This document shows positions 17,825-27,048 of a stretch of 49,831 nucleotides of DNA, piece by piece. Source of the stretch: Acidobacteriaceae bacterium (GTDB taxonomy: Bacteria; Acidobacteriota; Terriglobia; Terriglobales; Acidobacteriaceae); assembly GCA_030041305.1 (NCBI GenBank), contig JASHOC010000137.1, positions 1-49,831 on the forward strand, given 5' to 3'. The notes below the pieces were generated by a model. It had not been told where the DNA came from. It did not search any database and saw nothing but the letters and a program-made list of their open reading frames with translations. A program made the translations under genes and the position numbers. Numbering within the stretch: the stretch's first letter is position 1; every line of letters begins with the position of its first letter.

Positions 17825-19852
17825 ATGAAACACACGAGAAGAGGGTTTGTGAAGATGGGCTTGGCAACTCTACCCGTTGCCGGGCTTCTGCATGGCAGTG
17901 ATTCACCTGCATTCGCTAGCGTCAGCTCGAATCTACGCGACGAAGCAATTCAAGCGGCGGCTCCCGAGGCGGTCAGTGGCGTCAAATCTCCTCCAGGCGC
18001 CTCATTCCAGGCTGACTACGTTTTCACGGGTTCCGAGCTCGGCGGCTGGCACACCTTTGGCCAAGCCGACTGGCGCGGCGAAAACGGCGAGATCATCGGG
18101 AAGGCACGTCCCGGGAGCAATGGCGGTTGGCTCGTGCTCGATCAATCCTATCAAGATGTTCTGTTCTTTGGACGCTTCCGTGCTCCGGCGGGTTCAAAGA
18201 CGGGTGTTCTCATTCGCGCAGAGAAAACTCCCGATGGAGGTTTAAAGGGTCTCTTTGTTTCCCTTGACCCCCAGGATCTAAATAGTTACCAGTTGGCTCT
18301 TGGTTCCGATGGGCAGGAGATCTCCCGCAGCCCACTGCGTCCCGTACCCCCGGATTCAAACCGCGTTGCTTTGCCTGTGGCTCAAGGATCTCAAGGAACT
18401 GGCTCCGAGACGAACAATGGATACATCGCTCAATCAACATCGTTCCGAACCGACGACTGGAACACGATTGAAGTCCAGATGGACGCCAATATTCTTCGCA
18501 CGCGTTTTAATGGCGGCGCTGGTATTCGTCCCAGGGCAACCGACAATGACGGCTCGGGCTCAGGATATGGTCCGGTCGCCGTCTATGCCGGAGGCGCCGA
18601 CGAGATTCGCTTCAAAGAAGTTTGTTACAAGGATTTCGGTCGCTTCGTTACGCCGCTCGAGAAAGTTTCCAGTAATTACCGCATGCAGCGGATCGATGAC
18701 TTCTATTTCTCGTGGGGAACTTCTGTGGCGGACGTCAACCGCGATGGAATCAAGGACATTGTCACCGGGCCGTACTATTACCTGGGTCCAGATTTCACCG
18801 TGAAGCGGGAAATTAGCGTGGCGCAAACCTTCGCTCCAGGCCGGGAGTTTGATGAGACCATGGTTGTTCACGCCGATGATTTCACCGGAGAAGGATGGCC
18901 GGATCTCATTAACGCCACGCTTGATATCCCTCTGACCTTGTACAGAAACCCCCGAGGGGAATTGCGCCGATGGGACAAATTCATTGTAGGTCCTCGAGTA
19001 GGAAGTGAAATTGCCCTTTTTGCCGACATCGATGGAGACGGCAAGAAGGAGGTCATTTTCACGATGCGCTCTGGTTCGGGCCGCGAACGGATCTACACCG
19101 TTGTGTACGCAAAACCTGATCCTGGCAATCCAACGGGCCAATGGGTCATCCATCCCATATCCGAACCGGGCAACTGGTGTTCGCATGGCTTAGGCGTGGG
19201 CGATATTACTGGTAATGGCCTTCCCGACGTTTTAACGGCGGACGGATGGTGGGAACACCCTCCCAAGGGTGGTACTCAAGGGACCTGGAAGTTTCATCAG
19301 CAGTTTTTTAGCCCTGATTTACCGTCACGCAAGACCTATGCGACGGGGGGCGCGGCAATGGCGGTCTACGACGTAAATGGAGACGGCCTTAACGACATCG
19401 TGACCTCTCTCCACGCACATGGTTTTGGGCTAGCCTGGTTCGAGCAAAAGCGGGACAGCAGTGGGAATATCTCCTTTGTCGAGCACATGATCATGGACGA
19501 CTTCTCGACGAACAACGCCGGCGGAGTTACATTCACCGAACTCCACGGGGCCACTTTTGCCGATATGGACGGCGACGGGATTCCAGATTTCGTTACCGGA
19601 AAGCGTTACATCTCGGAAGACGGCGTCACCGACCCCGATCCGTGGGGAGCCCCGGTGCTTTACATTTACCACACCGTTCGGGATAAGAGCGCGCCAGGAG
19701 GAGCCAGATTCGAGCCAGAGCTGATCCATAACCGCTCGGGCGTTGGTTCCATGGTTACCGTCGCCGATCTCAACGGCAACGGAGCGATGGACATCATCAC
19801 ATCGACCAATCGAGGCGCCTTCATCTTCTGGGGCAAGCCACGTTCGGGGTGA
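17825..19852 (+). CDS. Exported DUF1080-like / FG-GAP repeat protein
   Basis: A 675-residue protein with a Tat-type leader (R5-R6-GFVK). The first half has a jelly-roll domain like DUF1080 (3-keto-disaccharide hydrolase family), with FTGSELGGWHTFGQADWRG early on. The second half has at least six FG-GAP/VCBS calcium-binding repeats, for example ADVNRDGIKDIV, ADIDGDGKKEVI, YDVNGDGLNDIV and ADMDGDGIPDFV, which form an integrin-like propeller. It is probably a periplasmic or surface carbohydrate-binding or -cleaving protein. The ATG at 17825 has GGGAGGA upstream; an earlier in-frame start at 17777 would bury the Tat motif. Confidence 0.85.
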   Translation: MKHTRRGFVKMGLATLPVAGLLHGSDSPAFASVSSNLRDEAIQAAAPEAVSGVKSPPGASFQADYVFTGSELGGWHTFGQADWRGENGEIIGKARPGSNGGWLVLDQSYQDVLFFGRFRAPAGSKTGVLIRAEKTPDGGLKGLFVSLDPQDLNSYQLALGSDGQEISRSPLRPVPPDSNRVALPVAQGSQGTGSETNNGYIAQSTSFRTDDWNTIEVQMDANILRTRFNGGAGIRPRATDNDGSGSGYGPVAVYAGGADEIRFKEVCYKDFGRFVTPLEKVSSNYRMQRIDDFYFSWGTSVADVNRDGIKDIVTGPYYYLGPDFTVKREISVAQTFAPGREFDETMVVHADDFTGEGWPDLINATLDIPLTLYRNPRGELRRWDKFIVGPRVGSEIALFADIDGDGKKEVIFTMRSGSGRERIYTVVYAKPDPGNPTGQWVIHPISEPGNWCSHGLGVGDITGNGLPDVLTADGWWEHPPKGGTQGTWKFHQQFFSPDLPSRKTYATGGAAMAVYDVNGDGLNDIVTSLHAHGFGLAWFEQKRDSSGNISFVEHMIMDDFSTNNAGGVTFTELHGATFADMDGDGIPDFVTGKRYISEDGVTDPDPWGAPVLYIYHTVRDKSAPGGARFEPELIHNRSGVGSMVTVADLNGNGAMDIITSTNRGAFIFWGKPRSG

Positions 19853-20213
19853 GCAGAGAAGAAGTACTCGTGGGTATGCCAATTGGTGCACCGCTCTAAA
19901 ATGACCTTACAATGGCCGATTTTCTCAAGATCTTTTCTACGCTGACCGTCCCGACGAAAGGTTTGGGCTGGCGGTTGTTATGATGCACGGATCCTCGAAG
20001 GCGCCGGTGTGTTCTGCGCTGCTACCGAAGTTACCGCGGCGGATGCGCTTTTCCCTTAGTTCGGGAACGGGTCGACCCCTTCCGCCCGCGCCATTTCAGC
20101 TCCATGACGCTTCCTAAAAGTCTCAGAGGAGGCAGCAGTTCCGCCATCCCTGCCTGCTGCTCATGCGATAATCACCTCGAGTTTGGGTGTCGATGAAGCC
20201 AAGGTGAGGGACC
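19853..20213. other. Intergenic region, nothing recognised
   Basis: About 360 bp with no supported gene. A 23-codon frame from 19913 has no ribosome site or family resemblance. Confidence 0.4.
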
Positions 20214-21323
20214 ATGCGTTTGCTTGCGATGGCTGGATTGGTCATGCTGTTGGCGGTTCCCATCCGGGACAGATCGAGCGCAGTCTACGGGCAGCAGAGA
20301 GCTACTGCGAGTGCTGGATTCACCGACGCCGAGTTGAAACAGTTCGCTGCGTTGAATCCTATCGACACCCACACGCATATCTATACTTACGATCCGATCT
20401 TCGTGACAATGTTGGAGAAGCTTCACCTGCACACGGTCGACATAGTCGACGTGGATGACCGCGGCCTTCCCGCGCGCCGCGACCTGGCGCGAGAGAATGA
20501 GATTGTCTTTAACCTCGTCCATAAGAGCTTCGGGCATGTCTTCGCATGCACTTCTTTCGATCCCTACCGCTTCAATGATCCCGACTTCGCAAAGAACGCC
20601 GTACGCGCGCTCAACGCGAGCTTCGCCGAAGGCGCCATCGCGGCGAAGGAATGGAAGAACGTCGGCATGGAGGTGAAGAACGCCAAAGCCGCATACATCC
20701 TGCCGGACGACCCCGCGCTTGAGCCCATCTATCGCGACATAGCCGCGCATAACAGGACGCTGATCACGCACATCGCCGATCTTGATGCAGCCTGGATGCC
20801 GCCTGATCCGAAAAACGCCGACCAGGCGTACTATCGAGAGCATCCGGAGTGGTTCATGGTTAACTTTCCCGGCGCCCCTTCGAAACAGCAGATTCTCGAC
20901 GCCCGCAATCACATCCTCGGCGCAAATCCGAACCTGAAGATGGTCGGCGCACATTTCGGCAGCATGGAGACCGATTTCAATCAACTCGCCGCCACGCTCG
21001 ACAAATATCCCAACTTCGCTGTGGACGTCGCCTCGCGCCTCAATTTTCTCGAGCGATTGCCGAGCCAGGAGGCCATTGCCTTCGTGACGAAGTATCAGGA
21101 CCGCCTGATCTACGGCACGGACAACACCGTTTACCCGGGTGGGAACATGGAGCGCTCCGTGCAGGGCGAGGAGGCCGGCTACGCGCGCGACTGGCGCTAT
21201 CTTGCCACCGGGGACGTGAGCCTCAGCCGGGGAAAAGAGGTGCAGGGACTGGCGCTGCCTGAGAGTATTCTCCGCAAAATCTACCACGACAACGCAATCC
21301 GCTGGTTCCCCGGCCTGAAGTAG
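20214..21323 (+). CDS. Exported amidohydrolase (amidohydrolase-2 family)
   Basis: A 369-residue protein with a Sec signal peptide and a TIM-barrel metal hydrolase domain. The N-terminal metal motif is D51-T-H53-T-H55, later histidines occur in LITHIADLD and VGAHFGS, and the closing acidic residue is in LIYGTDN. This is the pattern of PF04909 enzymes, which hydrolyse or decarboxylate small ring or acid substrates. The export signal is unusual for the family but common in Acidobacteriota. GGTGAGGG precedes the ATG. Substrate is unknown; the next gene downstream is also exported. Confidence 0.82.
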   Translation: MRLLAMAGLVMLLAVPIRDRSSAVYGQQRATASAGFTDAELKQFAALNPIDTHTHIYTYDPIFVTMLEKLHLHTVDIVDVDDRGLPARRDLARENEIVFNLVHKSFGHVFACTSFDPYRFNDPDFAKNAVRALNASFAEGAIAAKEWKNVGMEVKNAKAAYILPDDPALEPIYRDIAAHNRTLITHIADLDAAWMPPDPKNADQAYYREHPEWFMVNFPGAPSKQQILDARNHILGANPNLKMVGAHFGSMETDFNQLAATLDKYPNFAVDVASRLNFLERLPSQEAIAFVTKYQDRLIYGTDNTVYPGGNMERSVQGEEAGYARDWRYLATGDVSLSRGKEVQGLALPESILRKIYHDNAIRWFPGLK

Positions 21324-21443
21324 AGGTAAAACTATCGATGAGGTGTTGAATTGGAGCCGAGCGCTTCCCATCGTGGCCCAAAGAGCAGTTATCTAACGAA
21401 GAGATTACGCGACGGCCTGACCGAGCAATTTCGATGGAGCAAT

Positions 21444-21560
21444 TACGGCGGTTCTCCAATTCCCGTGAAGTTTTGAGGGGCGTGCCGGGTGGCGTTTTCT
21501 TGGGAAAAACGCCACTCAACGTTCGAGGTTCTGCTCTACACCAATTGGAGAACCGCTATA
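21444..21560 (+). repeat. 117-bp palindromic element, copy 7
   Basis: The copy matches the consensus with standard ends. It lies between two co-directional genes, the amidohydrolase and the enolase-superfamily enzyme, 150 bp before the latter's start, where its hairpins could attenuate read-through. Confidence 0.93.
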
Positions 21561-21709
21561 GTCATCGCCAAGGTCGATTGTCATCTCACCGCTGGGCCCA
21601 CATATCCTTGTCATCGGAAAAGAAACCCATCCTGCCCCCGGATCAAGGGTTGGTTGCCGGAAACGAGAATCATCGAACCACCGTGGGAAGGACACTCGGA
21701 GGGGACTCA

Positions 21710-22987
21710 ATGAATGGCAGCAGATTGTCGAGACGGAGCTTGTTTAAGCTTACCGGTGGTCTTGGAGTCGCGGCGTTGTGTCCGGCGCTCTACGCGCAGG
21801 CGCCGGCAGCCGACAAAAACGGCAGAAGAATTCGCGACCTTCAAACCATGACCATCACCGGGGAAAGAACCTATGTTCTGGTTCGGATACTCACCAATGA
21901 TGGGCAATTCGGCATTGCGGAAGCGTATGGCACGCCCGCCATCGGAGTCAAGGAGCAAATTCAGGCGCTCAAGCCGCTGCTTATTGGCAAAGATCCGCTG
22001 GAGATCGACGTCCTCTACACATTTCTGGGGGAGGGAGGGCCGTCGCTTTCAGGGACGCGGACCGATGGGTCCGCACACAACTTAATGCGAGCTGCGAGCG
22101 GCATTGAAATGGCTCTTTGGGATTTGGCCGGCAAGGTCTTGAACGTTCCCACCGTCAATCTGCTGGGAGGCAAGTTTCGCAATAGGGTGCGGGTCTACGA
22201 TCATGCGGCTCCCCGCAATATGCTGGACAAAGCATCGTGCGCGGAATGGGCGGGGAAGGTGAAGTCCGACCCGAGTGGATTTACCGCGCACAAGTTCGGA
22301 TTTCCTCATACGAATCCCAGCGTGGATGGCGCACGGGATTTGAGCAATCGTGTCATCACCACCGAGGAGCTGAACAACATTGCACGCGGATTCGAGAATT
22401 GCCGCGAGGCCATCGGCTGGGATCACGACATTATGGTCCATTGCCACTGGGAATTTGATCTTCGCTCATCGATTCAATTAGCGCAGGCGGTGGCGCCCAT
22501 CAAGCCGCTGTGGCTGGAAGACCCGCTGCCCGTTGCCTACTCGGACTCGTGGGCGCGCTTGTGTGAGAGCTCTGCCGTTCCCATTTGCACCGGAGAGAAT
22601 CTGGAGAGACGCGAAGGGTTCAAGGATTTCATTATCCATCAGGGCTGCGACATCCTTAATCCCGACCTGCGGAACGCCGGCGGCTTGCTGGAAACCAAGC
22701 GAATTGCGGATTTTGCAGAGATTTTTGGCCTGCCGATGGCGACCCATAACACGGGAAGCCAGGTGCATACCTGGGCCACATGCCAATGGGCGGCATCCAT
22801 CCGGGATTTCATGACCTGCGAAACGATCACCGGAAACGGCGATTGGATGGACAAGGTGCTTCAGTTGGATGGACCCTATATCAAAGAAGGCCATATCAGC
22901 GTCAGCGACCGGCCCGGCTTGGGGATCGAGTTGGATCCAGATGTCGTCAAGGCGCATCTTGCCGCGGGCGAGCAGTGGTGGGGCTGA
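21710..22987 (+). CDS. Exported enolase-superfamily sugar-acid dehydratase
   Basis: A 425-residue mandelate racemase/muconate lactonizing enzyme family protein, closest in pattern to D-galactonate-type dehydratases. Metal ligands are likely E270 (WLEDPLP) and E296 (CTGENL), and a catalytic histidine is H346 (MATHNTG). The first metal position, usually Asp in D-x-H, reads H244-C-H246 here. The N-terminus has a Tat-like leader (RRSLFK, then a hydrophobic stretch ending ALYAQA), so the enzyme is predicted to be periplasmic, which is unusual. GGAGGGGACTCA before the ATG sets the start; the open frame upstream runs into repeat copy 7. It should dehydrate an aldonate to a 2-keto-3-deoxy acid. Confidence 0.85.
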   Translation: MNGSRLSRRSLFKLTGGLGVAALCPALYAQAPAADKNGRRIRDLQTMTITGERTYVLVRILTNDGQFGIAEAYGTPAIGVKEQIQALKPLLIGKDPLEIDVLYTFLGEGGPSLSGTRTDGSAHNLMRAASGIEMALWDLAGKVLNVPTVNLLGGKFRNRVRVYDHAAPRNMLDKASCAEWAGKVKSDPSGFTAHKFGFPHTNPSVDGARDLSNRVITTEELNNIARGFENCREAIGWDHDIMVHCHWEFDLRSSIQLAQAVAPIKPLWLEDPLPVAYSDSWARLCESSAVPICTGENLERREGFKDFIIHQGCDILNPDLRNAGGLLETKRIADFAEIFGLPMATHNTGSQVHTWATCQWAASIRDFMTCETITGNGDWMDKVLQLDGPYIKEGHISVSDRPGLGIELDPDVVKAHLAAGEQWWG

Positions 22988-23242
22988 GAGCGCGGACGAC
23001 TTCGGCCATTCGCGTGGCGCCATCGCCAGCCCGTTTGCACACTGCTTTCGATTGTACGGATTGCGCCAATGCCACGCGAGTGCTGGCTATGAGCTGCTTT
23101 GATACATACAGATATTCTGCTCGCAGACTGTGTAGGCATCCGTTTTGCAGTTAGACCGGGATACTCGACAAAGAGTAAACTTGTCGTGCTCTTTTGGCGC
23201 CAATGCATGCTGCGCTGGACGCCACGAATGGCGAAGGTCTAA

Positions 23243-25459
23243 GTGGTCAAAAAGAGATTTCATCAAAAGTTTCTTCTCCTGGCGATGGCGCTCGTGACTG
23301 GCGCAGGATGGTTTTGCGGTTCTTACGCTAAGTCACAGGTCAAAGCTGCCGCTCGCTCGCAAGGCGCGGAAGCATCGGCTGCCTCGAAAAGCAGTTCAGC
23401 CGCCGCGGGCGACTGGGCTGCTTACGATGGCGAGCCCAATGGAGATCACTATTCTGCTCTTCGGCAGATTAATCGCAGCAATGTAGCCAAGCTGAAGATG
23501 GCATGGTCCTTCGACACCAACGACGCCGGCGGACTCGAGACCAATCCGCTAATTCTAGACGGAATTCTTTATGGCCTGACGCCGACCCGTAAGGTATTCG
23601 CTCTCGATGGCGCAACCGGCAAATTACTTTGGAGCTTTGATTCCAATGTTCCCGGCAGAGGGCATGATCGAGGACTCGCCTACTGGGCAAATGGTCAGGA
23701 TTGTCGGATCCTGGTAGGAATTGGCAGCTTTTTATACGCTCTCGACGCCGGCGACGGTAAGCCTATCCCATCGTTTGGAGAAGGCGGCCGCGTCGATTTG
23801 CGGAAAGATCTAGGCCGAGACTACCTGAAGCAATCAGTGAATATGGACAGTCCGGGAATCGTCTACCACGATTTGATTATTGTGGGCGATTCCGAACCCG
23901 AGGACTATCCCGCGCCTCCTGGAGATATTCGAGCGTATAACATCCGGACGGGTAATCTTCAGTGGATTTTTCATACCATTCCCCATCCGGGCGAGTTTGG
24001 CTACGATACTTGGCCGAAGGATGCATGGAAATTTGCGGGCGCCGCAAATAACTGGGCTGGCATGGCGCTCGACGCCGAGCGCGGCATCGTCTATGTTCCC
24101 ACCGGATCGGCAGTTCCCGACTTTTACGGCAGAGATCGCGTCGGCAATGACCTTTTTGCCGATACGTTGCTCGCTTTGAATGCGGAGACGGGACAACGCA
24201 TCTGGCATTTCCAGGGCGTGCATCACGACATCTGGGACAGAGACTTTCCATCGCCGCCAGCGTTGTTGACGGTAACGCGAAATGGAAAGCAAGTCGATGC
24301 TGTGGCGCAGACGACGAAGGCCGGCTTTATCTTCCTTTTCGATCGGGCTACCGGCGAGCCGCTCTTTCCGATCGTGGAAAAGAGTTATCCGGCCAGCACG
24401 GTTCCAGGCGAAGTTGCTTCTCCGACTCAGCCGGCGCCCACGGCGCCGCTTCCGTTTGCGCGGCAACTGTTCACCCGAGATATGGTGACGAACCGAACTC
24501 CGGAAGCGCATGAATGGGCTTTGAAACAGTTTGATAGGTTCATTAGCGCAGGCCAGTTCGTCCCCCTCAGCGTGAACACAATCACAATTATGCTGCCAGG
24601 CACGGGTGGCGGAGGCGAGTGGGGTGGTCCTGCCATCGACCCGGCGACCGCAGTGCTCTACGTTAACTCCAATGAGATCCCGCGCCTCTTTGCTCTCGCC
24701 ACTCCGCCGCCCCCAGGGAGTGAAGGTGAGCGCATCTATCAAGATCGTTGCAGCAGTTGTCATGGCCTGAACAGAGCCGGGTCTCCGCCCGCCATCCCCT
24801 CGCTGAACGGAATCACGGCCAAGCTTTCCGATGGCGAAATCGCGCAGACGGTTCAGCACGGATACGGCCGCATGCCGCCTTTTCCGGATATTGACGACCA
24901 GCAGGCGAACGCTGTTATTGCATATCTCAAGGTTCCGGGACGTGATCGCAGACAATCCGCTCGATCCGAGCAAGTCGCCCCAGGCGCCGCTGAAGCGAAC
25001 GAGAAGAACGAACCGGCCTATCCCCAGGATCCCTTTAAGACCGTGGGCAGCCTCTATTTCCTGGATCCGGATGGTTATCCGGCCGTTACACCGCCTTGGG
25101 GGACGCTCAATGCGATCAACATGAATACGGGAAAATACCTCTGGAAGATTCCTCTGGGAGAATACCCTGAGCTAGCGGCAAAGGGGATGCAGGATACGGG
25201 AACGGCTAACTACGGAGGCCCTATTGTTACCGCCGGCGGCGTACTCTTTATTGCGGCAACTGTGTTCGATCACAAATTTCGCGCCTTCGACGAGGGGACA
25301 GGCAAACTGCTATGGGAAGCCACGCTACCATATTCAGGCAACGCAACACCGGCGACATATCTAGCGAAAGGAAAGCAATACGTGGTCATCGCTGCCGGCG
25401 GGAGCAATTACGGCGGAGGCGCTACGGGTGGCACATACACTGCTTACACTTTACCCTAG
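23243..25459 (+). CDS. PQQ-dependent dehydrogenase with inserted cytochrome c domain
   Basis: A 738-residue periplasmic quinoprotein. After a signal peptide comes an eight-bladed PQQ propeller with the family blocks WAAYDGEPNGDHYSALRQIN, GLTPTRKVFALDGATGKLLW and GVHHDIWDRDFPSPP. A cytochrome c domain (CSSCH at residues 503-507, with its methionine in YGRMPPFP) is inserted before the last propeller blades, which resume at GSLYFLDPDGYP and close with GKQYVVIAAGG. It oxidises an aldose or alcohol and passes electrons through the heme. The C-terminal blades resemble those of glucose dehydrogenase. The start is a GTG with GAAGG upstream. It follows the exported dehydratase on the same strand. Confidence 0.9.
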   Translation: MVKKRFHQKFLLLAMALVTGAGWFCGSYAKSQVKAAARSQGAEASAASKSSSAAAGDWAAYDGEPNGDHYSALRQINRSNVAKLKMAWSFDTNDAGGLETNPLILDGILYGLTPTRKVFALDGATGKLLWSFDSNVPGRGHDRGLAYWANGQDCRILVGIGSFLYALDAGDGKPIPSFGEGGRVDLRKDLGRDYLKQSVNMDSPGIVYHDLIIVGDSEPEDYPAPPGDIRAYNIRTGNLQWIFHTIPHPGEFGYDTWPKDAWKFAGAANNWAGMALDAERGIVYVPTGSAVPDFYGRDRVGNDLFADTLLALNAETGQRIWHFQGVHHDIWDRDFPSPPALLTVTRNGKQVDAVAQTTKAGFIFLFDRATGEPLFPIVEKSYPASTVPGEVASPTQPAPTAPLPFARQLFTRDMVTNRTPEAHEWALKQFDRFISAGQFVPLSVNTITIMLPGTGGGGEWGGPAIDPATAVLYVNSNEIPRLFALATPPPPGSEGERIYQDRCSSCHGLNRAGSPPAIPSLNGITAKLSDGEIAQTVQHGYGRMPPFPDIDDQQANAVIAYLKVPGRDRRQSARSEQVAPGAAEANEKNEPAYPQDPFKTVGSLYFLDPDGYPAVTPPWGTLNAINMNTGKYLWKIPLGEYPELAAKGMQDTGTANYGGPIVTAGGVLFIAATVFDHKFRAFDEGTGKLLWEATLPYSGNATPATYLAKGKQYVVIAAGGSNYGGGATGGTYTAYTLP

Positions 25460-25583
25460 TGTCAGAATTGTATGGGCGGATCGTCGTTCTCTGCAGGCAC
25501 TCGCTTGCGCGTGCAATTTTTGTTAACCGCCATCGCAAGCGCTTTGCGGCATCGTGATCCCTCCTCGAGCCCGGTCAAAATCG

Positions 25584-26615
25584 CTACTGCTTCACAAACT
25601 TCTCTACTTTGCCGCTCAACAACCCAAGATAGACGTCGCCATTCTCCGCAATCGCTGCGCCGTGTGACCCGGTTGACCCTTCGCCTGGCAATCTCCCGAT
25701 GATCTTTCCGTCCAGATCGCGCTCGGTCCCGCCCAGCCATATCTTCTGGTCCTTTGAGATAACCAGAGCGGAGACGCCGCCGGTATGATCCCACTCCGTC
25801 AGGTATTTGTCATCCGCATCAAAAACCTCCACGCGCTGGTTATCGTGGTCGGTAACGTAAACTCTGCCCTGGGCATCGACGACGACGTTATGGGGGAGCT
25901 GAAACTCCCCCGGGCCATTGCCGCGCTTTCCGAATTGAAGCAGGTATTTCCCGTCAGGCGAGAACTTCACTACCCGCGCATTTCCGTAGCCATCGCTCAC
26001 ATAAAAATCGCCGTTCGGCGCGAAGGCTACGTCAGTGGGCAGATAAAAGGTATCGGGCCCATCTCCCGGTTTACCCTTCCGCCCCAGCGTCATCAGAATC
26101 TGCCCGCGCGGGTTGAGCTTATAGATCACGTCGCCCGTAGCGTCAATCACCCAAATATTGCCCCGAGGATCTGTGCGAATGGAGTGCGCCCCGCAATTGC
26201 TGCACCCCGGCGGCCCATAGACGGCCTGATAACGCGACATCCCCGGCCTACGGTTCTCGGGCGGGACAAACATCACACCCTCCATCACCTTGCCCTCGCT
26301 GAATCGAATGTTGCCCCAAGGGCCAATGAATTTGCCGTTCGGCTCATATTCGAGAATGGGAAAATCGCCGCGATGCAGCACCAGAATGTTTCCATCGGCT
26401 TCCACCGTCACGCTTGGAACCTGCCAGTAATTCCAAGGCCCGCAGGGAAATCCCTTGTCGCCGAGAGCTTCCATCGGCCATTCGGCAACTGCCTTGTAAT
26501 CGGAAAGCACCGGCGCATCCATGCCCGCGCGCGGGCCATTTCCCTGTTGCGCAGCAACGAACCCCGAAAGGCACGTGAAACTCATCAAAGACGCGACCAC
26601 GCAAAAACCACGCAT
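25584..26615 (-). CDS. Exported NHL-repeat beta-propeller protein
   Basis: A 343-residue secreted six-bladed propeller built from NHL repeats, for example LPTDVAFAPNGDFYVSDGYG and LPHNVVVDAQGRVYVTDHDN. It resembles the lyase half of peptidylglycine alpha-amidating enzymes, but that reaction is not implied. A pair of cysteines (GCSNCG) may bind a metal or form a disulfide. The start at 26615 was chosen because GGAGCGAGTG precedes it. It is convergent with the PQQ dehydrogenase gene. The role is unknown; a periplasmic binding or scaffold function is likely. Confidence 0.8.
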   Translation of the reverse strand: MRGFCVVASLMSFTCLSGFVAAQQGNGPRAGMDAPVLSDYKAVAEWPMEALGDKGFPCGPWNYWQVPSVTVEADGNILVLHRGDFPILEYEPNGKFIGPWGNIRFSEGKVMEGVMFVPPENRRPGMSRYQAVYGPPGCSNCGAHSIRTDPRGNIWVIDATGDVIYKLNPRGQILMTLGRKGKPGDGPDTFYLPTDVAFAPNGDFYVSDGYGNARVVKFSPDGKYLLQFGKRGNGPGEFQLPHNVVVDAQGRVYVTDHDNQRVEVFDADDKYLTEWDHTGGVSALVISKDQKIWLGGTERDLDGKIIGRLPGEGSTGSHGAAIAENGDVYLGLLSGKVEKFVKQ

Positions 26616-26775
26616 CACTCGCTCCTTGTTCTTTGTTCAGACGCGAACAACCGCTGGCGCTCAATGCACACCGGATATGGAGCGCCGCCGCCCTGTGCCC
26701 GGCAAGACGCCATCGGGCCGGTGTTTTCTATCGTATAACTCAGCAATGCCAGACGGGCTGTAGTTCCTCGTCATC

Positions 26776-26931
26776 ATGCTGAATTGCTGTGTTCAATCTC
26801 GCCGCTGCGCCGTTTTGGAGAACCTTGCCCTTCGTCAGCAACTATCCGTGTTCGCAGACAAGAATCTCCGGCCACGCCGTGCTGCTCATGATAAGCTGTT
26901 CCGGCTCTTTTTGCAGCGGTTGTGGTCCGGT
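26776..26931 (+). pseudogene. Integrase-core transposase N-terminal remnant
   Basis: The frame from 26776 contains ENLALRQQLSVFADK and LFRLFLQRLWSGY, which closely resemble the N-terminal 'ENLALRQQL...RPR...LFW..LRR.WSGW' region of IS3/IS481-like integrase-core transposases. The similarity stops exactly at palindromic element copy 8 (26932), and no catalytic domain follows to its right. It is a dead fragment. Confidence 0.7.
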
Positions 26932-27048
26932 TACGGCGACTCTCCAATTCCCGTGGAGTTTTGAGGGGCGTGCCAGGTGGCGTTTTCTTGGGAAAAACGC
27001 CACTCAACGTTCGAGGTTCTGCTCTACACCAATTGGAGAACCGCTATA
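26932..27048 (+). repeat. 117-bp palindromic element, copy 8
   Basis: The most diverged copy: GGCGACTCTCC at the left end breaks two outer base pairs, and it has CCCGTGGAG and GCCAGGTGG inside. The length is still exactly 117 bp. It interrupts a transposase remnant. Confidence 0.92.

Noticed and set aside
20172..21371. Long antisense frame opposite the amidohydrolase
   Set aside because: The plus strand shows signal peptide and metal motifs; the antisense product resembles nothing.
2163..27048. Eight repeats as a CRISPR array
   Set aside because: Repeat length is 117 bp, gaps run from 162 bp to over 9 kb, and no cas genes are present.
2163..27048. Small protein family encoded by the 117-bp repeats
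   Set aside because: Open frames cross the element in several frames on both strands because it has no stops, and they start or end in unrelated flanking DNA.
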